From assembly GCF_001010945.1 (NCBI RefSeq), contig NZ_LBHB01000001.1, positions 186,001 to 250,000 on the forward strand: a stretch of 64,000 nt of DNA, in the 5' to 3' direction. This DNA comes from Aurantiacibacter luteus. GTDB lineage: Bacteria; Pseudomonadota; Alphaproteobacteria; Sphingomonadales; Sphingomonadaceae. This document shows, in pieces, positions 1 through 8,919 of this stretch; the stretch's first letter is position 1, and the number at the start of each line of letters is the position of its first letter. The notes under the pieces were generated by a model. The model had not been told where the DNA came from. It saw only the letters and a list, made by a program, of their open reading frames with translations, and ran no database searches. The position numbers and the translations under genes were made by a program.

Positions 1-2
1 CG

Positions 3-1550
3 GCAAGCGTGCAGTCCGTATTATGCGCCTGGCTGAGCTATCGCACGCTGGGCAGCCGCCTGGGCGTGCCGATGCGCACCATGCAGGTGGTCGGCCTTTT
101 CGGCGGAGCGCTGGCGAGCTGCCTCGTCGGCGCGCTGATCGCCATTCCCTTCCGTGCCGAGCAGACCATGGCGGAGTTCGGGTGGTGGTTCCTCGCCAAC
201 GTCCTCGGCATCCTGATCGCCACGCCCGCGCTGCTGCAACTGCGTGAGCGCCTGACGCGCCGCGGCCTGCAAGCGCTGGTGGCAGTCGACACGGAATACC
301 TGCTCGTGACCATCGGCTGCGCCGTGCTGTGCGGCCTGGCGCTGACCTTGCAGGGCGTGGCACTGATGCCGCTGCTGGTCGCGGCGATGGTCGGGGTGGC
401 GGTGCGATACGGCCATAACGCCATCAGCACGACTCTGCTCAGCTACGTTGCCGTGGCGACCGCGCTGAGCCTGGGTGGCGAGAACCCGGTCCACTACGTC
501 GAGATCGATCGCGGCAACGCCGTGGTTCTCATCCAGTCCTGGCTGCTTACCCTGCTGGCGACGGCCCTGCCGATCTCGGCCATGCTCATGAAGTCCGAGG
601 CGCTGCACCTGCAGCTCATTCGCCGCAATGCCGCGATGCACGAAACCTTGATGATGCTCGACCTGGCGGAAGAACTGGCCGGCATCGGGCGCTGGCGCCT
701 CGACCTCAGGACCGGCGCGCAGGACTGGTCGCAGCGGATGCTCGAACTGCACGGCTTGTCCGCCGATCTTGGTCCCGATCCCGGCGATATCCGGCACTTG
801 CTGCCCGATAGCGGTGCCGAGCTGTTCGACGAGCTGGAGAAGCACGTTCACGATCGCGAGCCGTTCCAGTTCGATTATCGCATCAAGCCGCCCGAGGGAC
901 CTGAGCGCATCCTGCGCATCTCCGTACTCAACGAATTCGACATGGCAGGGCGGCGCACCGCGATATTCGGCGTCGCCATCGACGTGACCGAGCAGACCCA
1001 CCGCGAGCAGGCGCTCGAACTTGCCAAGAGCCGGGCGGTGCGTCTGGCGGCAGAGGCGCAGAAGCTGGCGAACACCGATGCGCTGACCCAGTTGCCCAAT
1101 CGTCGCTGCACTTTCTCGCGGTTGCAAACGATGGTCGACGTGGCGGAGGATACCGGCGGCAAGCTAACCGCGCTGATGTTCGACATCGACCATTTCAAGG
1201 CCGTCAACGATACCTGGGGCCACCAGACCGGGGACGAGGTGATCGTGCAGGTGGCCGAACTCGCCCGGCGGCAGGCGCGGCAGGGCGATGTGGTCGGGCG
1301 CATCGGTGGCGAGGAATTCGTGTGGCTGCTTCCCGGTGTCGATGCGAACACCGCCCGAATGCTGGCGGAACGGCTGCGCGCGGCGGTGGAGAACGGGATC
1401 GAGGGATCGGCGCTGCCCGATGTGACCATAAGCGTGGGTCTGGCGCAGTTCGCTAATGGCGACGACGGGGAGGATCTGCTCGCTAGAGCCGATGCCGCGC
1501 TCTACGAAGCCAAGGCGCTGGGCCGCAACCAGGTGCGCCGCGCCGCCTGA
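3..1550 (+). CDS. MASE1-PAS-GGDEF diguanylate cyclase, 5'-truncated
   Basis: The reading frame is open from the window edge, so the true start lies upstream. What remains begins inside a multi-helix membrane region resembling the MASE1 sensor domain (roughly the first 200 residues). A PAS-like segment follows, whose end carries the usual DVTEQ linker, and then a C-terminal GGDEF domain. The active-site signature is GGEEF within GRIGGEEFVWLLPG, an accepted functional variant, and the DALTQLPNRR and DIDHFKAVND motifs are intact. It should therefore make cyclic di-GMP from two GTP at the inner membrane in response to an unknown signal. The next gene, egtB, is 107 bases downstream and probably has its own promoter. 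The domain order is clear, but the signal sensed is not. Confidence 0.85.
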   Translation, partial: ASVQSVLCAWLSYRTLGSRLGVPMRTMQVVGLFGGALASCLVGALIAIPFRAEQTMAEFGWWFLANVLGILIATPALLQLRERLTRRGLQALVAVDTEYLLVTIGCAVLCGLALTLQGVALMPLLVAAMVGVAVRYGHNAISTTLLSYVAVATALSLGGENPVHYVEIDRGNAVVLIQSWLLTLLATALPISAMLMKSEALHLQLIRRNAAMHETLMMLDLAEELAGIGRWRLDLRTGAQDWSQRMLELHGLSADLGPDPGDIRHLLPDSGAELFDELEKHVHDREPFQFDYRIKPPEGPERILRISVLNEFDMAGRRTAIFGVAIDVTEQTHREQALELAKSRAVRLAAEAQKLANTDALTQLPNRRCTFSRLQTMVDVAEDTGGKLTALMFDIDHFKAVNDTWGHQTGDEVIVQVAELARRQARQGDVVGRIGGEEFVWLLPGVDANTARMLAERLRAAVENGIEGSALPDVTISVGLAQFANGDDGEDLLARADAALYEAKALGRNQVRRAA

Positions 1551-1657
1551 TCGTGCGCTTAACACACATCAATCGACCAAAGGCGGGGGTTTCAATTCCC
1601 CGGCGTTTGCGCCATGCCCGCATCCAGCCCACGATCCGCTGACGACAGGAGAGGGCC

Positions 1658-2917
1658 TTGCCCCAGCCGAGCGAACGCTTCCATCAGGCTCCGGCCGAAG
1701 ACCTGGCCGACCGCTTTCGCCGGACGCGCGCGCTCACCGAAAACCTGCTGGCGCCGCTGAGCGAGGCGGATGCGACCATCCAGTCGATGGACGATGCCTC
1801 TCCCGCCAAATGGCACGCGGCCCACACCACTTGGTTCTGGGAAACCTTCCTGCTGCGCGACCACGTGCCCGGCTATCGCCTGTTCGACGAGCGCTGGCCG
1901 TTCCTGTTCAATTCCTACTACGAGGCGGAGGGAGAGCGCATCGCGCGCGGGCAACGCGGGCTGGTGACGCGGCCGACGCTGGCCGATGCGCTGGACTGGC
2001 GCGCCCATGTGAACGCGGCCATGGAGCCGCTGCTGGACGATCCGCGCGTGGCCGAACTCGTCGCGCTCGGTATCGCTCACGAGGAGCAGCACATCGAACT
2101 GCTGCTGACGGACATCAAGCACGCCTTCTTCAAGAACCCCCTCGGCCCGGCAATGTGGGACAAAGGCGAAACGCATACCGCGAAGCAAGGTGAAGGCTGG
2201 ATCAGCCACCCCGGCGGCATCGCCCGCGTCGGGCACCAGGCGAGCGGCTTCGCCTTCGACAACGAGGGACCGGTACACCGCGTGCTGCTCGAACCGTTCG
2301 CCCTGTCGCGGCGACTGGTGACCAATGGGGAATGGGTCCAGTTCATCGCCGACGGCGGCTATTCCGACCATCGCCTGTGGCTGTCCGATGCCTGGGCATG
2401 GGTCCAGCGCCGGGGCGTGGCCGCGCCGCTTTACTGGCGCGATGGCGAGCACTTCACCCACGCCGGCTGGCAGGAGCGCGACGCGGACGCGCCGGTGTGC
2501 CACATCTCCTTTTTCGAGGCCGATGCCTTTGCCACCTGGGCAGGCGCACGGCTGCCGAGCGAATTCGAGTGGGAGGCCGTGGCCCGCGGGCAGGATGCAC
2601 CCGACAATGCCTCGCGCTTCGCCGCCGACGCGGGCAACCAGCTCGACGCCGCCTGTCCGCCGCTGCCGGTCGGCACGCCAGAACTTTTCGGCGATGTCTG
2701 GCAGTTCACCCGGTCCGCCTATCTGCCCTATCCGCGCTTCCAGCCGGTCGAGGGGGCTGTCGGCGAATACAACGGCAAGTTCATGGCCGGACAATGGGTG
2801 CTGAAAGGCGCCAGCTGTGCCACGGTGCGCGGCCATTCGCGGCCCAGCTACCGCAACTTCTTCTATTCGCAGCAACGCTGGCAATTCACCGGATTGCGGC
2901 TGGCAAAGGACAATTGA
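1658..2917 (+). CDS. egtB: Ergothioneine biosynthesis protein EgtB (sulfoxide synthase)
   Basis: This iron-dependent enzyme joins hercynine (trimethylhistidine) to a thiol donor with oxygen, the committed C-S bond step of ergothioneine synthesis. The 419-residue product has an N-terminal DinB-like domain with iron-ligand histidines in HAAH (53-56) and HEEQH (141-145). It is followed by a formylglycine-generating-enzyme-type domain ending in the typical RPSYRNFFYSQQRWQFTGLRLA region. The start is TTG at 1658, placed by the purine-rich AGGAGAGGG just upstream. The stop overlaps the egtD start by one base (TGATG), so the two are translationally coupled. Whether the thiol donor is gamma-glutamylcysteine or cysteine cannot be told from the sequence alone. 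Confidence 0.93.
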   Translation: MPQPSERFHQAPAEDLADRFRRTRALTENLLAPLSEADATIQSMDDASPAKWHAAHTTWFWETFLLRDHVPGYRLFDERWPFLFNSYYEAEGERIARGQRGLVTRPTLADALDWRAHVNAAMEPLLDDPRVAELVALGIAHEEQHIELLLTDIKHAFFKNPLGPAMWDKGETHTAKQGEGWISHPGGIARVGHQASGFAFDNEGPVHRVLLEPFALSRRLVTNGEWVQFIADGGYSDHRLWLSDAWAWVQRRGVAAPLYWRDGEHFTHAGWQERDADAPVCHISFFEADAFATWAGARLPSEFEWEAVARGQDAPDNASRFAADAGNQLDAACPPLPVGTPELFGDVWQFTRSAYLPYPRFQPVEGAVGEYNGKFMAGQWVLKGASCATVRGHSRPSYRNFFYSQQRWQFTGLRLAKDN

Positions 2918-3903
2918 TGGCAGACGCAGATGGCATCCGCCTCGTCGATCTCGACGAGGACGGCGTGGACCGCGCCTTTCGCGCCGACGTGCTGAAGGGC
3001 CTTTCGCAAGGGCAGAAGGCGATCCCCGCGCGCTGGTTCTACGACGAGCGCGGGTCGCAGCTGTTCGAGGACATCACGCAGGTGGAGGAGTATTACCCCA
3101 CCCGCGCCGAGACCGCGATCCTGCGATCGCAAGGCGAGGCCTTCGCGCGGCTGATCGGGCCGGGCAGGGCGGTCGTGGAGTTCGGCTCGGGTTCGTCGGT
3201 CAAGACGCCGCTTCTGCTCTCGGCCATCGATCCCGCCGCCTACGTTCCGCTGGACATTTCGGGCGATTTCCTGCGCGCCGCCGCCGCCGACCTTGCCGCC
3301 CGCTTCCCGCAGGTGCCGGTCTATCCGGTGGAGGCCGATTTCACCAAGCCGGTTGCGCTGCCCGGCGCGGTGGGGAACCTGCCCAAGCTCGGGTTCTTCC
3401 CCGGCTCGACCATCGGCAACATGGTTCCGCGCACGGCGGTCGACCTGCTGCGCAACATGCGCGCCACGCTCGGCGACGGCTCGCTGCTGCTGATCGGGAT
3501 GGACCTCATCAAGGACCGCGCCGTTCTGGAGGCCGCCTACGACGATGCCGCCGGGGTGACCGCGGCGTTCAACCTCAACCTGCTCACCCGCATCAACCGC
3601 GAGCTTGGCGGCACGATCCCCGTCGATGCCTTCCGCCACGAGGCGCGCTGGGTGGACCTCTACGCCCGTATCGAGATGCACCTCGTCGCCGCGCGCGATG
3701 TTTCCTTCGAGGTGGCCGGTCGCCCATTCGCCATGACGGCGGGGGAGACGATCCATACCGAGAACAGCCACAAGTTCGACGCCCGCAGCAGCAACATGAT
3801 GCTGCTGGCGGGGCACTGGACCCCCGTCGAGCGCTGGACCGACGAGGCGGAGCGCTTCTCGCTCGTCCTCGCGCGCGCCGCTATAGCGCGCAGCGCGCCC
3901 TGA
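2917..3903 (+). CDS. egtD: L-histidine N(alpha)-methyltransferase EgtD
   Basis: EgtD trimethylates the alpha-amino group of histidine with S-adenosylmethionine to give hercynine, the substrate of EgtB. The 328-residue protein matches the usual family length. It shows the early motif PARWFYDERGSQLF (about 37-50) followed by ITQVEEYYPTRAE, and a SAM-binding loop EFGSGSS at 88-94. Its start codon shares one base with the egtB stop, forming a two-gene operon. The partner genes egtA, egtC and egtE are not adjacent, as is usual in proteobacteria that use a shortened pathway. Confidence 0.93.
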   Translation: MADADGIRLVDLDEDGVDRAFRADVLKGLSQGQKAIPARWFYDERGSQLFEDITQVEEYYPTRAETAILRSQGEAFARLIGPGRAVVEFGSGSSVKTPLLLSAIDPAAYVPLDISGDFLRAAAADLAARFPQVPVYPVEADFTKPVALPGAVGNLPKLGFFPGSTIGNMVPRTAVDLLRNMRATLGDGSLLLIGMDLIKDRAVLEAAYDDAAGVTAAFNLNLLTRINRELGGTIPVDAFRHEARWVDLYARIEMHLVAARDVSFEVAGRPFAMTAGETIHTENSHKFDARSSNMMLLAGHWTPVERWTDEAERFSLVLARAAIARSAP

Positions 3904-3949
3904 CGAGGCGGCGCATCGCATTGCGCGAAATCGGAACTATATAAGGCGC

Positions 3950-4624
3950 ATGGACCTCGCCCCCGTCTTCGACCAGCTGGCGCACTCTATCCGCGGGATT
4001 TCGCAGTCGAACCTCCTCATCGCGGCGATGGCAGCGATGCTGATGGGGCTCCTGGGCTCGCTGGTTGTCGGCAAGGTGCCGTGGCTTGGACGGCTGATGC
4101 GGATGGGCAGCACGCTCGCGCTGGTGGGCGTCTTGCTGCTGGTGGTGCTCCAGCTGTCGCGGCTCGACCCGCGCTTCGACCTCGCCGTGCCCGAACTGGG
4201 CCTGCCGGCGCAGGTTGTGGAGGGCGGGGAGACGCGCATTCCGCTGGCGCGCGACGGGCATTTCTGGCTGGAGGCGGAGATCAACGGCCAGCGCGCCGCC
4301 TTCATGGTCGATACCGGGGCTACGCTGACCGCGGTGTCGCAGAGCACCGCCGAGCGTGCCCGGCTGGAGCCGCGCGACGGCGGCCTGCCGATCCAGCTGC
4401 AGACCGCCAACGGCACGGTCGCAGCGCAGCTCGCCACGGTCGATGAACTGCGCTTCGGCAACGTGGCCGCCCGCGGGCTCGACGCGGTGATCGCGCCGGG
4501 GCTGGGCGAAACGAACGTCATCGGCATGAACCTTCTGAGCCGCCTCGCCAGCGTGCGGATCGAGCAGGGCGAACTGATCCTCACGCCCAACCATCCGCAG
4601 CCGCCGCTCGAAACCGCCGAATAA
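3950..4624 (+). CDS. Membrane-anchored retropepsin-like aspartic protease (TIGR02281 type)
   Basis: The 224-residue protein has two N-terminal membrane helices (about 21-41 and 52-70). A periplasmic domain with a single aspartic-protease motif DTGAT at 121-125 follows, in the context FMVDTGATLTAVS. A single D-T-G per chain implies an active dimer, as in retroviral proteases and in the alphaproteobacterial clan AA proteases of this type. A hydrophobic stretch leading to VIGMNLLSRL near the C-terminus fits the second conserved block of the family. The substrate is unknown. The gene starts 46 bases after egtD on the same strand, and there is no obvious functional link to it. Confidence 0.8.
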   Translation: MDLAPVFDQLAHSIRGISQSNLLIAAMAAMLMGLLGSLVVGKVPWLGRLMRMGSTLALVGVLLLVVLQLSRLDPRFDLAVPELGLPAQVVEGGETRIPLARDGHFWLEAEINGQRAAFMVDTGATLTAVSQSTAERARLEPRDGGLPIQLQTANGTVAAQLATVDELRFGNVAARGLDAVIAPGLGETNVIGMNLLSRLASVRIEQGELILTPNHPQPPLETAE

Positions 4625-4699
4625 CCTGACCGCCGGACAGGGGCAAAGCTGCGTATCCAAACTACACCGCGAGCGACCGCGCGGCGGGTCCATGCCCCG

Positions 4700-5098
4700 C
4701 TAGTCGCACTTCGGCTTCTGGTGCACCAGCTCGGCCTCGTGACCCTGCGGGCTGACGAACTTGGCGATCGTCAGCCCCGGTGCGACCTCGGTCGGGGGCA
4801 TCTCGACCTTTGCCCCGGCGGCCACAGCGCGCGCCAGCGCGGCGGGTACATCGTGGGTGACGAAGCCCAACGGGCCGTGGCCGGTGCCGATATCAATCGC
4901 GAGCGGCACCTTCCGCTCGACCAACATCAGGTGCTGTTCCTCCTGCCCCGGCAGCGAGAGAATGTGTTCGAGGAAGTCGTCCTCGTCGAAAGTGTCGCTC
5001 ACCTCGAAACCCATTGCCGCCTGCCAGAAGGCGAGCGCAGGGGCCATCTGCGGCACGTTCAGCTTGATGAAGGCGAGGCGCAGCGCGTGATCGGACAT
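4700..5098 (-). CDS. VOC (glyoxalase/bleomycin-resistance fold) family protein
   Basis: This 132-residue protein has the paired beta-alpha-beta-beta-beta layout of the vicinal oxygen chelate superfamily. It opens with RLAFIKLNVPQMAPALAFW and closes with a PQGHEAELVH segment carrying likely metal ligands. Members include glyoxalase I, extradiol dioxygenases and antibiotic-binding proteins, so the exact reaction cannot be assigned. The start is the ATG at 5098 because AAGGAG sits just upstream. An in-frame start 48 bases further out lacks such a site. The gene is divergent from the flippase that follows. Confidence 0.8.
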   Translation of the reverse strand: MSDHALRLAFIKLNVPQMAPALAFWQAAMGFEVSDTFDEDDFLEHILSLPGQEEQHLMLVERKVPLAIDIGTGHGPLGFVTHDVPAALARAVAAGAKVEMPPTEVAPGLTIAKFVSPQGHEAELVHQKPKCD

Positions 5099-5178
5099 GA
5101 CAGGCTCCTTTGCAGCCAGGTCTATCGCCCCACGCCGCTTTTGCAATTCGCCGCGATTGCGGGCAGGGGCGCTGGCAT

Positions 5179-6408
5179 ATGCTGCGGCGCGCTCTGACCA
5201 ATACCGGCTGGCTGATGGGCGCGCGCGGCGTGAATGCGGTGCTCAGCATCGTCTACCTCGCCATCGCGACGCGGCTGCTCGGGCCCGACGATTTCGGCCT
5301 ATTCGTGATCGCCTTCACCTTCGCCCAGATCGTGGCGGGTTTCTGCAGCTTCCAGACCTGGCAGGCGATCATCCGCTGGGGGCAGGACGAGGGGGGGCGG
5401 CGCACCGCGACCGGGTTCGCCGTGGCCCTCGACTTCGCCGCCATCGCCGCGGGCGTGGTCATCGCGGCGCTGGCGTTGGCGCTGTTTGCGAACACCTTGC
5501 TTCTGCCCGCCGAACTTCGCTGGCCGACCTTCGCCTTCACCGTCGCCTCTCTCTTGGCGATCCGCTCCACGCCCACCGGCCTGCTGCGCCTGCACGACCG
5601 CTACGACCGCGCCGCCTATGCCGACGCGACGACGAGTATGGTCAGGGCCGCAGGCGCAGTGCTGGTGATGTTTCTCGACCCGACGATCCTCAGTTTCCTG
5701 CTCGTCTGGGGGGTGGCCGAGATCGCCACTGCCGTCGTCTACTGGTGGCTCGCCGCTCGGACCGAGCCGATAGACCTCGCGCGCATCAGCCTGACCCGCC
5801 TGCCACGCGAGCATCCGGATGCCTGGGGGTTCGTCTGGGGCACCAGCCTCACCGCCTCGCTCGCGATCGCCAGCCGTCAGTTGCTGGTGCTGCTGGTCGG
5901 CGTGCTGGGCGGTGCGGCGCTGGCGGGCATCTACCGCGTCGCCTCGCAACTGGGCGAGGGGCTGCTGAAGCTGGCGCAGGCCTTGCTGCGCGCCGTCTAT
6001 CCGGAACTGGTACGCAATCCCGACACGGCCAGCGCGCTGGTCGGCAAGATCGTCCGCATCGCGGTGGTGACCGGCGTGGCGGTAGTAATGCTCGGCCTGG
6101 TGCTGGGCGAATGGATCATCATCGTGGTGGCGGGGCGAGAGTTCGTGGCGGCGACGGTGCCGATGATCGTACTGGCGGGCGCGGCCTCGATCGAGCTGGT
6201 TGGCGCGAGCCTCGAGGCCTTGCTGGTCGCGCGCGGGCGGGCCATCGCCAACTTCGTCACCCGCGCCATTCCCCTGACCATCGGCCTGCTGAGCCTGCCC
6301 TGGCTGCTCCAATGGTTCGGCGTGACCGGCGCGGCGCTGGTGATCCTGGGCACGAGCCTGGTGACTGTGACGGCCCTTGCCGTGCTCACCCGGCGGATGC
6401 GCGGTTAG
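5179..6408 (+). CDS. Oligosaccharide flippase family membrane protein (Wzx/MurJ-like)
   Basis: The 409-residue product is almost entirely hydrophobic, with about twelve to fourteen predicted membrane helices. It starts with the family-typical pattern NTGWLMGARGVNAVLSIVYLAIATRLLGPDDFG. Proteins of this polysaccharide-transporter group flip lipid-linked sugars across the inner membrane for O-antigen, capsule or exopolysaccharide. No glycosyltransferase genes lie beside it, so the glycan is unknown. The start was set at the ATG at 5179, just before the conserved N-terminus. An in-frame ATG at 5110 would add 23 residues lacking conserved character. Confidence 0.82.
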   Translation: MLRRALTNTGWLMGARGVNAVLSIVYLAIATRLLGPDDFGLFVIAFTFAQIVAGFCSFQTWQAIIRWGQDEGGRRTATGFAVALDFAAIAAGVVIAALALALFANTLLLPAELRWPTFAFTVASLLAIRSTPTGLLRLHDRYDRAAYADATTSMVRAAGAVLVMFLDPTILSFLLVWGVAEIATAVVYWWLAARTEPIDLARISLTRLPREHPDAWGFVWGTSLTASLAIASRQLLVLLVGVLGGAALAGIYRVASQLGEGLLKLAQALLRAVYPELVRNPDTASALVGKIVRIAVVTGVAVVMLGLVLGEWIIIVVAGREFVAATVPMIVLAGAASIELVGASLEALLVARGRAIANFVTRAIPLTIGLLSLPWLLQWFGVTGAALVILGTSLVTVTALAVLTRRMRG

Positions 6409-6420
6409 TCTCGGAAAGGC

Positions 6421-6495
6421 TGGCTGGGGCGGCAGGGATCGAACCTGCGAATGTCGGTACCAAAAACCGATGCCTTACCACTTGGCTACGCCCCA
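6421..6495 (-). tRNA. tRNA-Gln (TTG anticodon)
   Basis: Read on the minus strand, the 75-base segment folds as a cloverleaf. The 7-bp acceptor stem begins TGGGGCG and pairs with CGCCCCA, and the discriminator G is followed by an encoded CCA. The anticodon arm reads TCGGT-TTTTGGT-ACCGA, giving anticodon TTG. The T arm contains GGTTCGATCC. It matches the bacterial glutamine tRNA layout closely. Confidence 0.95.
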
Positions 6496-6541
6496 GCAGG
6501 CGCGGGCTCCTATAGCGTAACGCGCCGCCGCCGCAACCGGC

Positions 6542-7411
6542 TTAGGAGTCCGCGCGGTGTCGCACCGGCTCGAACAGGCTGCGATCCTCGACCGCGTCGA
6601 AATCGGCGGCCGAATGGCGTTCGGGCATGGCCTTGGAATTCACGATGCGGCCGCGGATGAAACCGGGCCGCGCATCCAGCGCCTTCACCCAGCGACCCAC
6701 ATGCTCATACTCCTCGTGCAACGAGAGGAACCTGTAGGCATTGCTGTAGGCCCCGTGCCACAGCGCGCCGAGCCACGGATAGGCCGCGACATCGGCGATG
6801 TTGAGTTCGCCGGCGAGGTACTCACTCTCCGCCAACCGGTTGTTCGCGACATCGAAGATGCGCTTGGTCTCCATCGCGTAGCGGTTGATGGGGTATTCGT
6901 ATTTCTCCGGCGCATATTCGTAGAAATGGCCGAAGCCGCCGCCGATGAACGGTGCGGAGCCCATCTGCCAGTTCAGCCAGCTGAGCACCTCGGCCCGCGC
7001 CGCTCCGGTCCTGGGCAGCAGGAAATCGAACTTGTCGGCCAGGTGCTGCAGGATCGCCCCGCTCTCGAACACCCGGAACGGCGTCGCGCCCGAGCGATCG
7101 AGAAGGGCCGGGATCTTGCCGTTGGGATTGAGCGCGGTGAAGCCGCTGCCGAACTGTTCGCCGTCGAAAATCTTGATCATCCACGCATCGTACTGCGCCA
7201 GCGGGTGCCCGGCCTCGAGCAGCTCCTCGAACATAATCGTCACCTTTTGCCCGTTCGGCGTCCCGAGCGAATAGAGCTGAAACGGGTGCTCGCCCTGCGG
7301 CAGCTCGGCCTCGTGCCGGGCGCCCGCGGTGGGTCGATTGACGCCGGAGAACTTGCCGCCGTTCTCGCTCGGTTGCCAGACTGCGGGCGGGGTGTAGGTG
7401 GGGTCGGCCAT
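6542..7411 (-). CDS. yghU: Glutathione-dependent disulfide-bond oxidoreductase, YghU-like GST
   Basis: The 289-residue protein has a thioredoxin-fold N-terminal half (about 45-130) with the TPNGQKVTIMFEELLEAG segment. An all-helical glutathione-transferase C-terminal half follows, containing a LNWQMGSAPFIGGGFGHFY stretch characteristic of the Nu-class YghU/YfcG group. Characterised relatives bind two glutathiones and reduce disulfides rather than conjugate substrates. The ATG at 7411 was chosen because GCAGGAGC stands just upstream and the MADPTYTPP beginning fits relatives. An in-frame start 63 bases further out has no support. Its promoter side faces the topoisomerase gene. Confidence 0.88.
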   Translation of the reverse strand: MADPTYTPPAVWQPSENGGKFSGVNRPTAGARHEAELPQGEHPFQLYSLGTPNGQKVTIMFEELLEAGHPLAQYDAWMIKIFDGEQFGSGFTALNPNGKIPALLDRSGATPFRVFESGAILQHLADKFDFLLPRTGAARAEVLSWLNWQMGSAPFIGGGFGHFYEYAPEKYEYPINRYAMETKRIFDVANNRLAESEYLAGELNIADVAAYPWLGALWHGAYSNAYRFLSLHEEYEHVGRWVKALDARPGFIRGRIVNSKAMPERHSAADFDAVEDRSLFEPVRHRADS

Positions 7412-7577
7412 AGGATGCTCCTGCAAGGGTCGGTTGCCGGCGAGATGAAGCTCCCATGCCGGTGCGGCAAGCAAGCGTATGTTTACCAGCCTGCCGGCCG
7501 CGCTTTATCGCAAGACGGCTGGCCTTTGGTCCAGCCTGCGGAACCGCCTGCCAGATCAGGTCGTTACGCCACCTATC

Positions 7578-8594
7578 ATGGCCTCCCGTCCAACCGACAT
7601 CGTCTACGTCGATGATTGCCAGCCCGGCATCACCCGCAAGCGTTCGGGCAAGGGATGGGCTTACTACGACTGCGAGGGCAAGCTGATCCGCAACGCGAAG
7701 GAGCGCAAGCGCCTGAACGCCATCGCCTTGCCGCCCGCCTACCGGAAGGAATGGTTCTGCCCGCAGCCTAACGGTCACATCCTTGCCACCGGCTTCGATG
7801 CGAAGGAGCGCAAGCAATATCGCTACCACCCCGATTTCCGCGCCTGGCGCGAGGGCGAGAAGTTCGACGGCTGCACTGCCTTCGGCCGCGCGCTGCCGGC
7901 GCTGCGCGAGCGGGTGCTAAAGGACATGCGCTCGCCCAAGCTGACGCGCGACCGGGCGGTGGCTGCGGTCGTGAAGCTGCTCGATCTCGGCGCGATCAGG
8001 GTGGGGAACACCTGTTACAGCAAGGCCAACCAGAGTTTCGGGGCGACGACCCTGCAACAGCGCCATGCCGAGGTGACGGGCAAGACGCTGCGCCTGCGCT
8101 TCGTGGGCAAGGGCGGCAAGGACCGCGACGTGAAGTTGTCGGACGCATCGCTGGCGCGCGTGGTGCGCCAGTTGCAGGACCTGAACGAGCAAGAACTGTT
8201 CGCCTGGGTCGGCGACGACGGGGAGCCGCAGGACGTGAACTCCGGCCACGTCAACGCCTACCTGCGCGAAAAGATGGACGGCGCCTTTTCGGCCAAGAAC
8301 TTCCGCACTTGGCACGCCAGCGTCATGGCTTTCCGGATGCTGGCGGAGGCGGAGGAAAAGCTGACGATCAAGGCCGTGCTGCAGCGCGTGGCCGATCACC
8401 TCGGCAACACGCCCGCCGTCACCCGCAAGAGCTACATCCATCCCGCCGTGATCGAACTGGTCGCGCGGCAGGAAGAATGGCGGGCGAACCTGAAGCTGCC
8501 GCGCCCGGAAACGCACCTGAACCAGTACGAGCTCGGCCTGCTGGAAATGCTCGAGCAGGGGCCCGAGGCGTTTCAATACCTGAAGGCGGCCTGA
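7578..8594 (+). CDS. DNA topoisomerase type IB (poxvirus-like bacterial form)
   Basis: The product relaxes supercoiled DNA by transient single-strand cleavage through a 3'-phosphotyrosine. It opens with YVDDCQPGITRKRSGKGWAYYD, typical of bacterial TopIB proteins. The catalytic core shows a conserved basic block RFVGKGGKDR. The nucleophile tyrosine lies in KSYIHP at residue 286, counted from the ATG at 7578. A second possible start at 7479 would add 33 residues poor in conservation, so the inner start was preferred, though neither has a strong ribosome binding site. Bacterial homologues are accessory enzymes, often near DNA repair genes, but none is adjacent here. Confidence 0.87.
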   Translation: MASRPTDIVYVDDCQPGITRKRSGKGWAYYDCEGKLIRNAKERKRLNAIALPPAYRKEWFCPQPNGHILATGFDAKERKQYRYHPDFRAWREGEKFDGCTAFGRALPALRERVLKDMRSPKLTRDRAVAAVVKLLDLGAIRVGNTCYSKANQSFGATTLQQRHAEVTGKTLRLRFVGKGGKDRDVKLSDASLARVVRQLQDLNEQELFAWVGDDGEPQDVNSGHVNAYLREKMDGAFSAKNFRTWHASVMAFRMLAEAEEKLTIKAVLQRVADHLGNTPAVTRKSYIHPAVIELVARQEEWRANLKLPRPETHLNQYELGLLEMLEQGPEAFQYLKAA

Positions 8595-8610
8595 GACCGC
8601 CCGGCTTCAG

Positions 8611-8889
8611 TCAGCCGACCTCGACTAGCGTGCGCTCGGAAAGCTCGCCCATCAGCGTCTGCAATTCTGCGCGGCAAACCGCTTCGTCCACGTCGTAGGC
8701 TTCGCGCATCGCCGCTACCAGGTCGCCGAACCGCGGATTGGCCTCGAGCATTTCCCATGCCGCGCGCCCGGTGTCCTTCAGGCTGTAGAACTGGCCGTTG
8801 ACGATGTGCAGCAGCACCACTTCGTCGTCCACGACAGTCTCCACGAAATTCTCGGTCTTGCTTATCCTGGTATCGTCGTCGATCTGCAC
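8611..8889 (-). CDS. PqqD-family RiPP recognition element (lasso B1-like)
   Basis: The 92-residue protein has the PqqD winged-helix pattern: a start of about ten residues, ENFVETVVDDEVVLLHIVNGQFYSLKDTGRAAWEML, then a helical half. PqqD-type domains bind the leader of a precursor peptide and hand it to modifying enzymes. In lasso systems this part is called B1 or the RRE. It is the last gene of a four-gene minus-strand run that follows the cyclase, kinase and sulfotransferase genes. The start is GTG at 8889, with AGGA nine bases upstream, and the gap from the sulfotransferase stop is 30 bases. The partner leader peptide is not encoded next to it. Confidence 0.85.
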   Translation of the reverse strand: MQIDDDTRISKTENFVETVVDDEVVLLHIVNGQFYSLKDTGRAAWEMLEANPRFGDLVAAMREAYDVDEAVCRAELQTLMGELSERTLVEVG

Positions 8890-8919
8890 GCTGTCATCCT
8901 ATCTCGTCGCGGCTGCCGG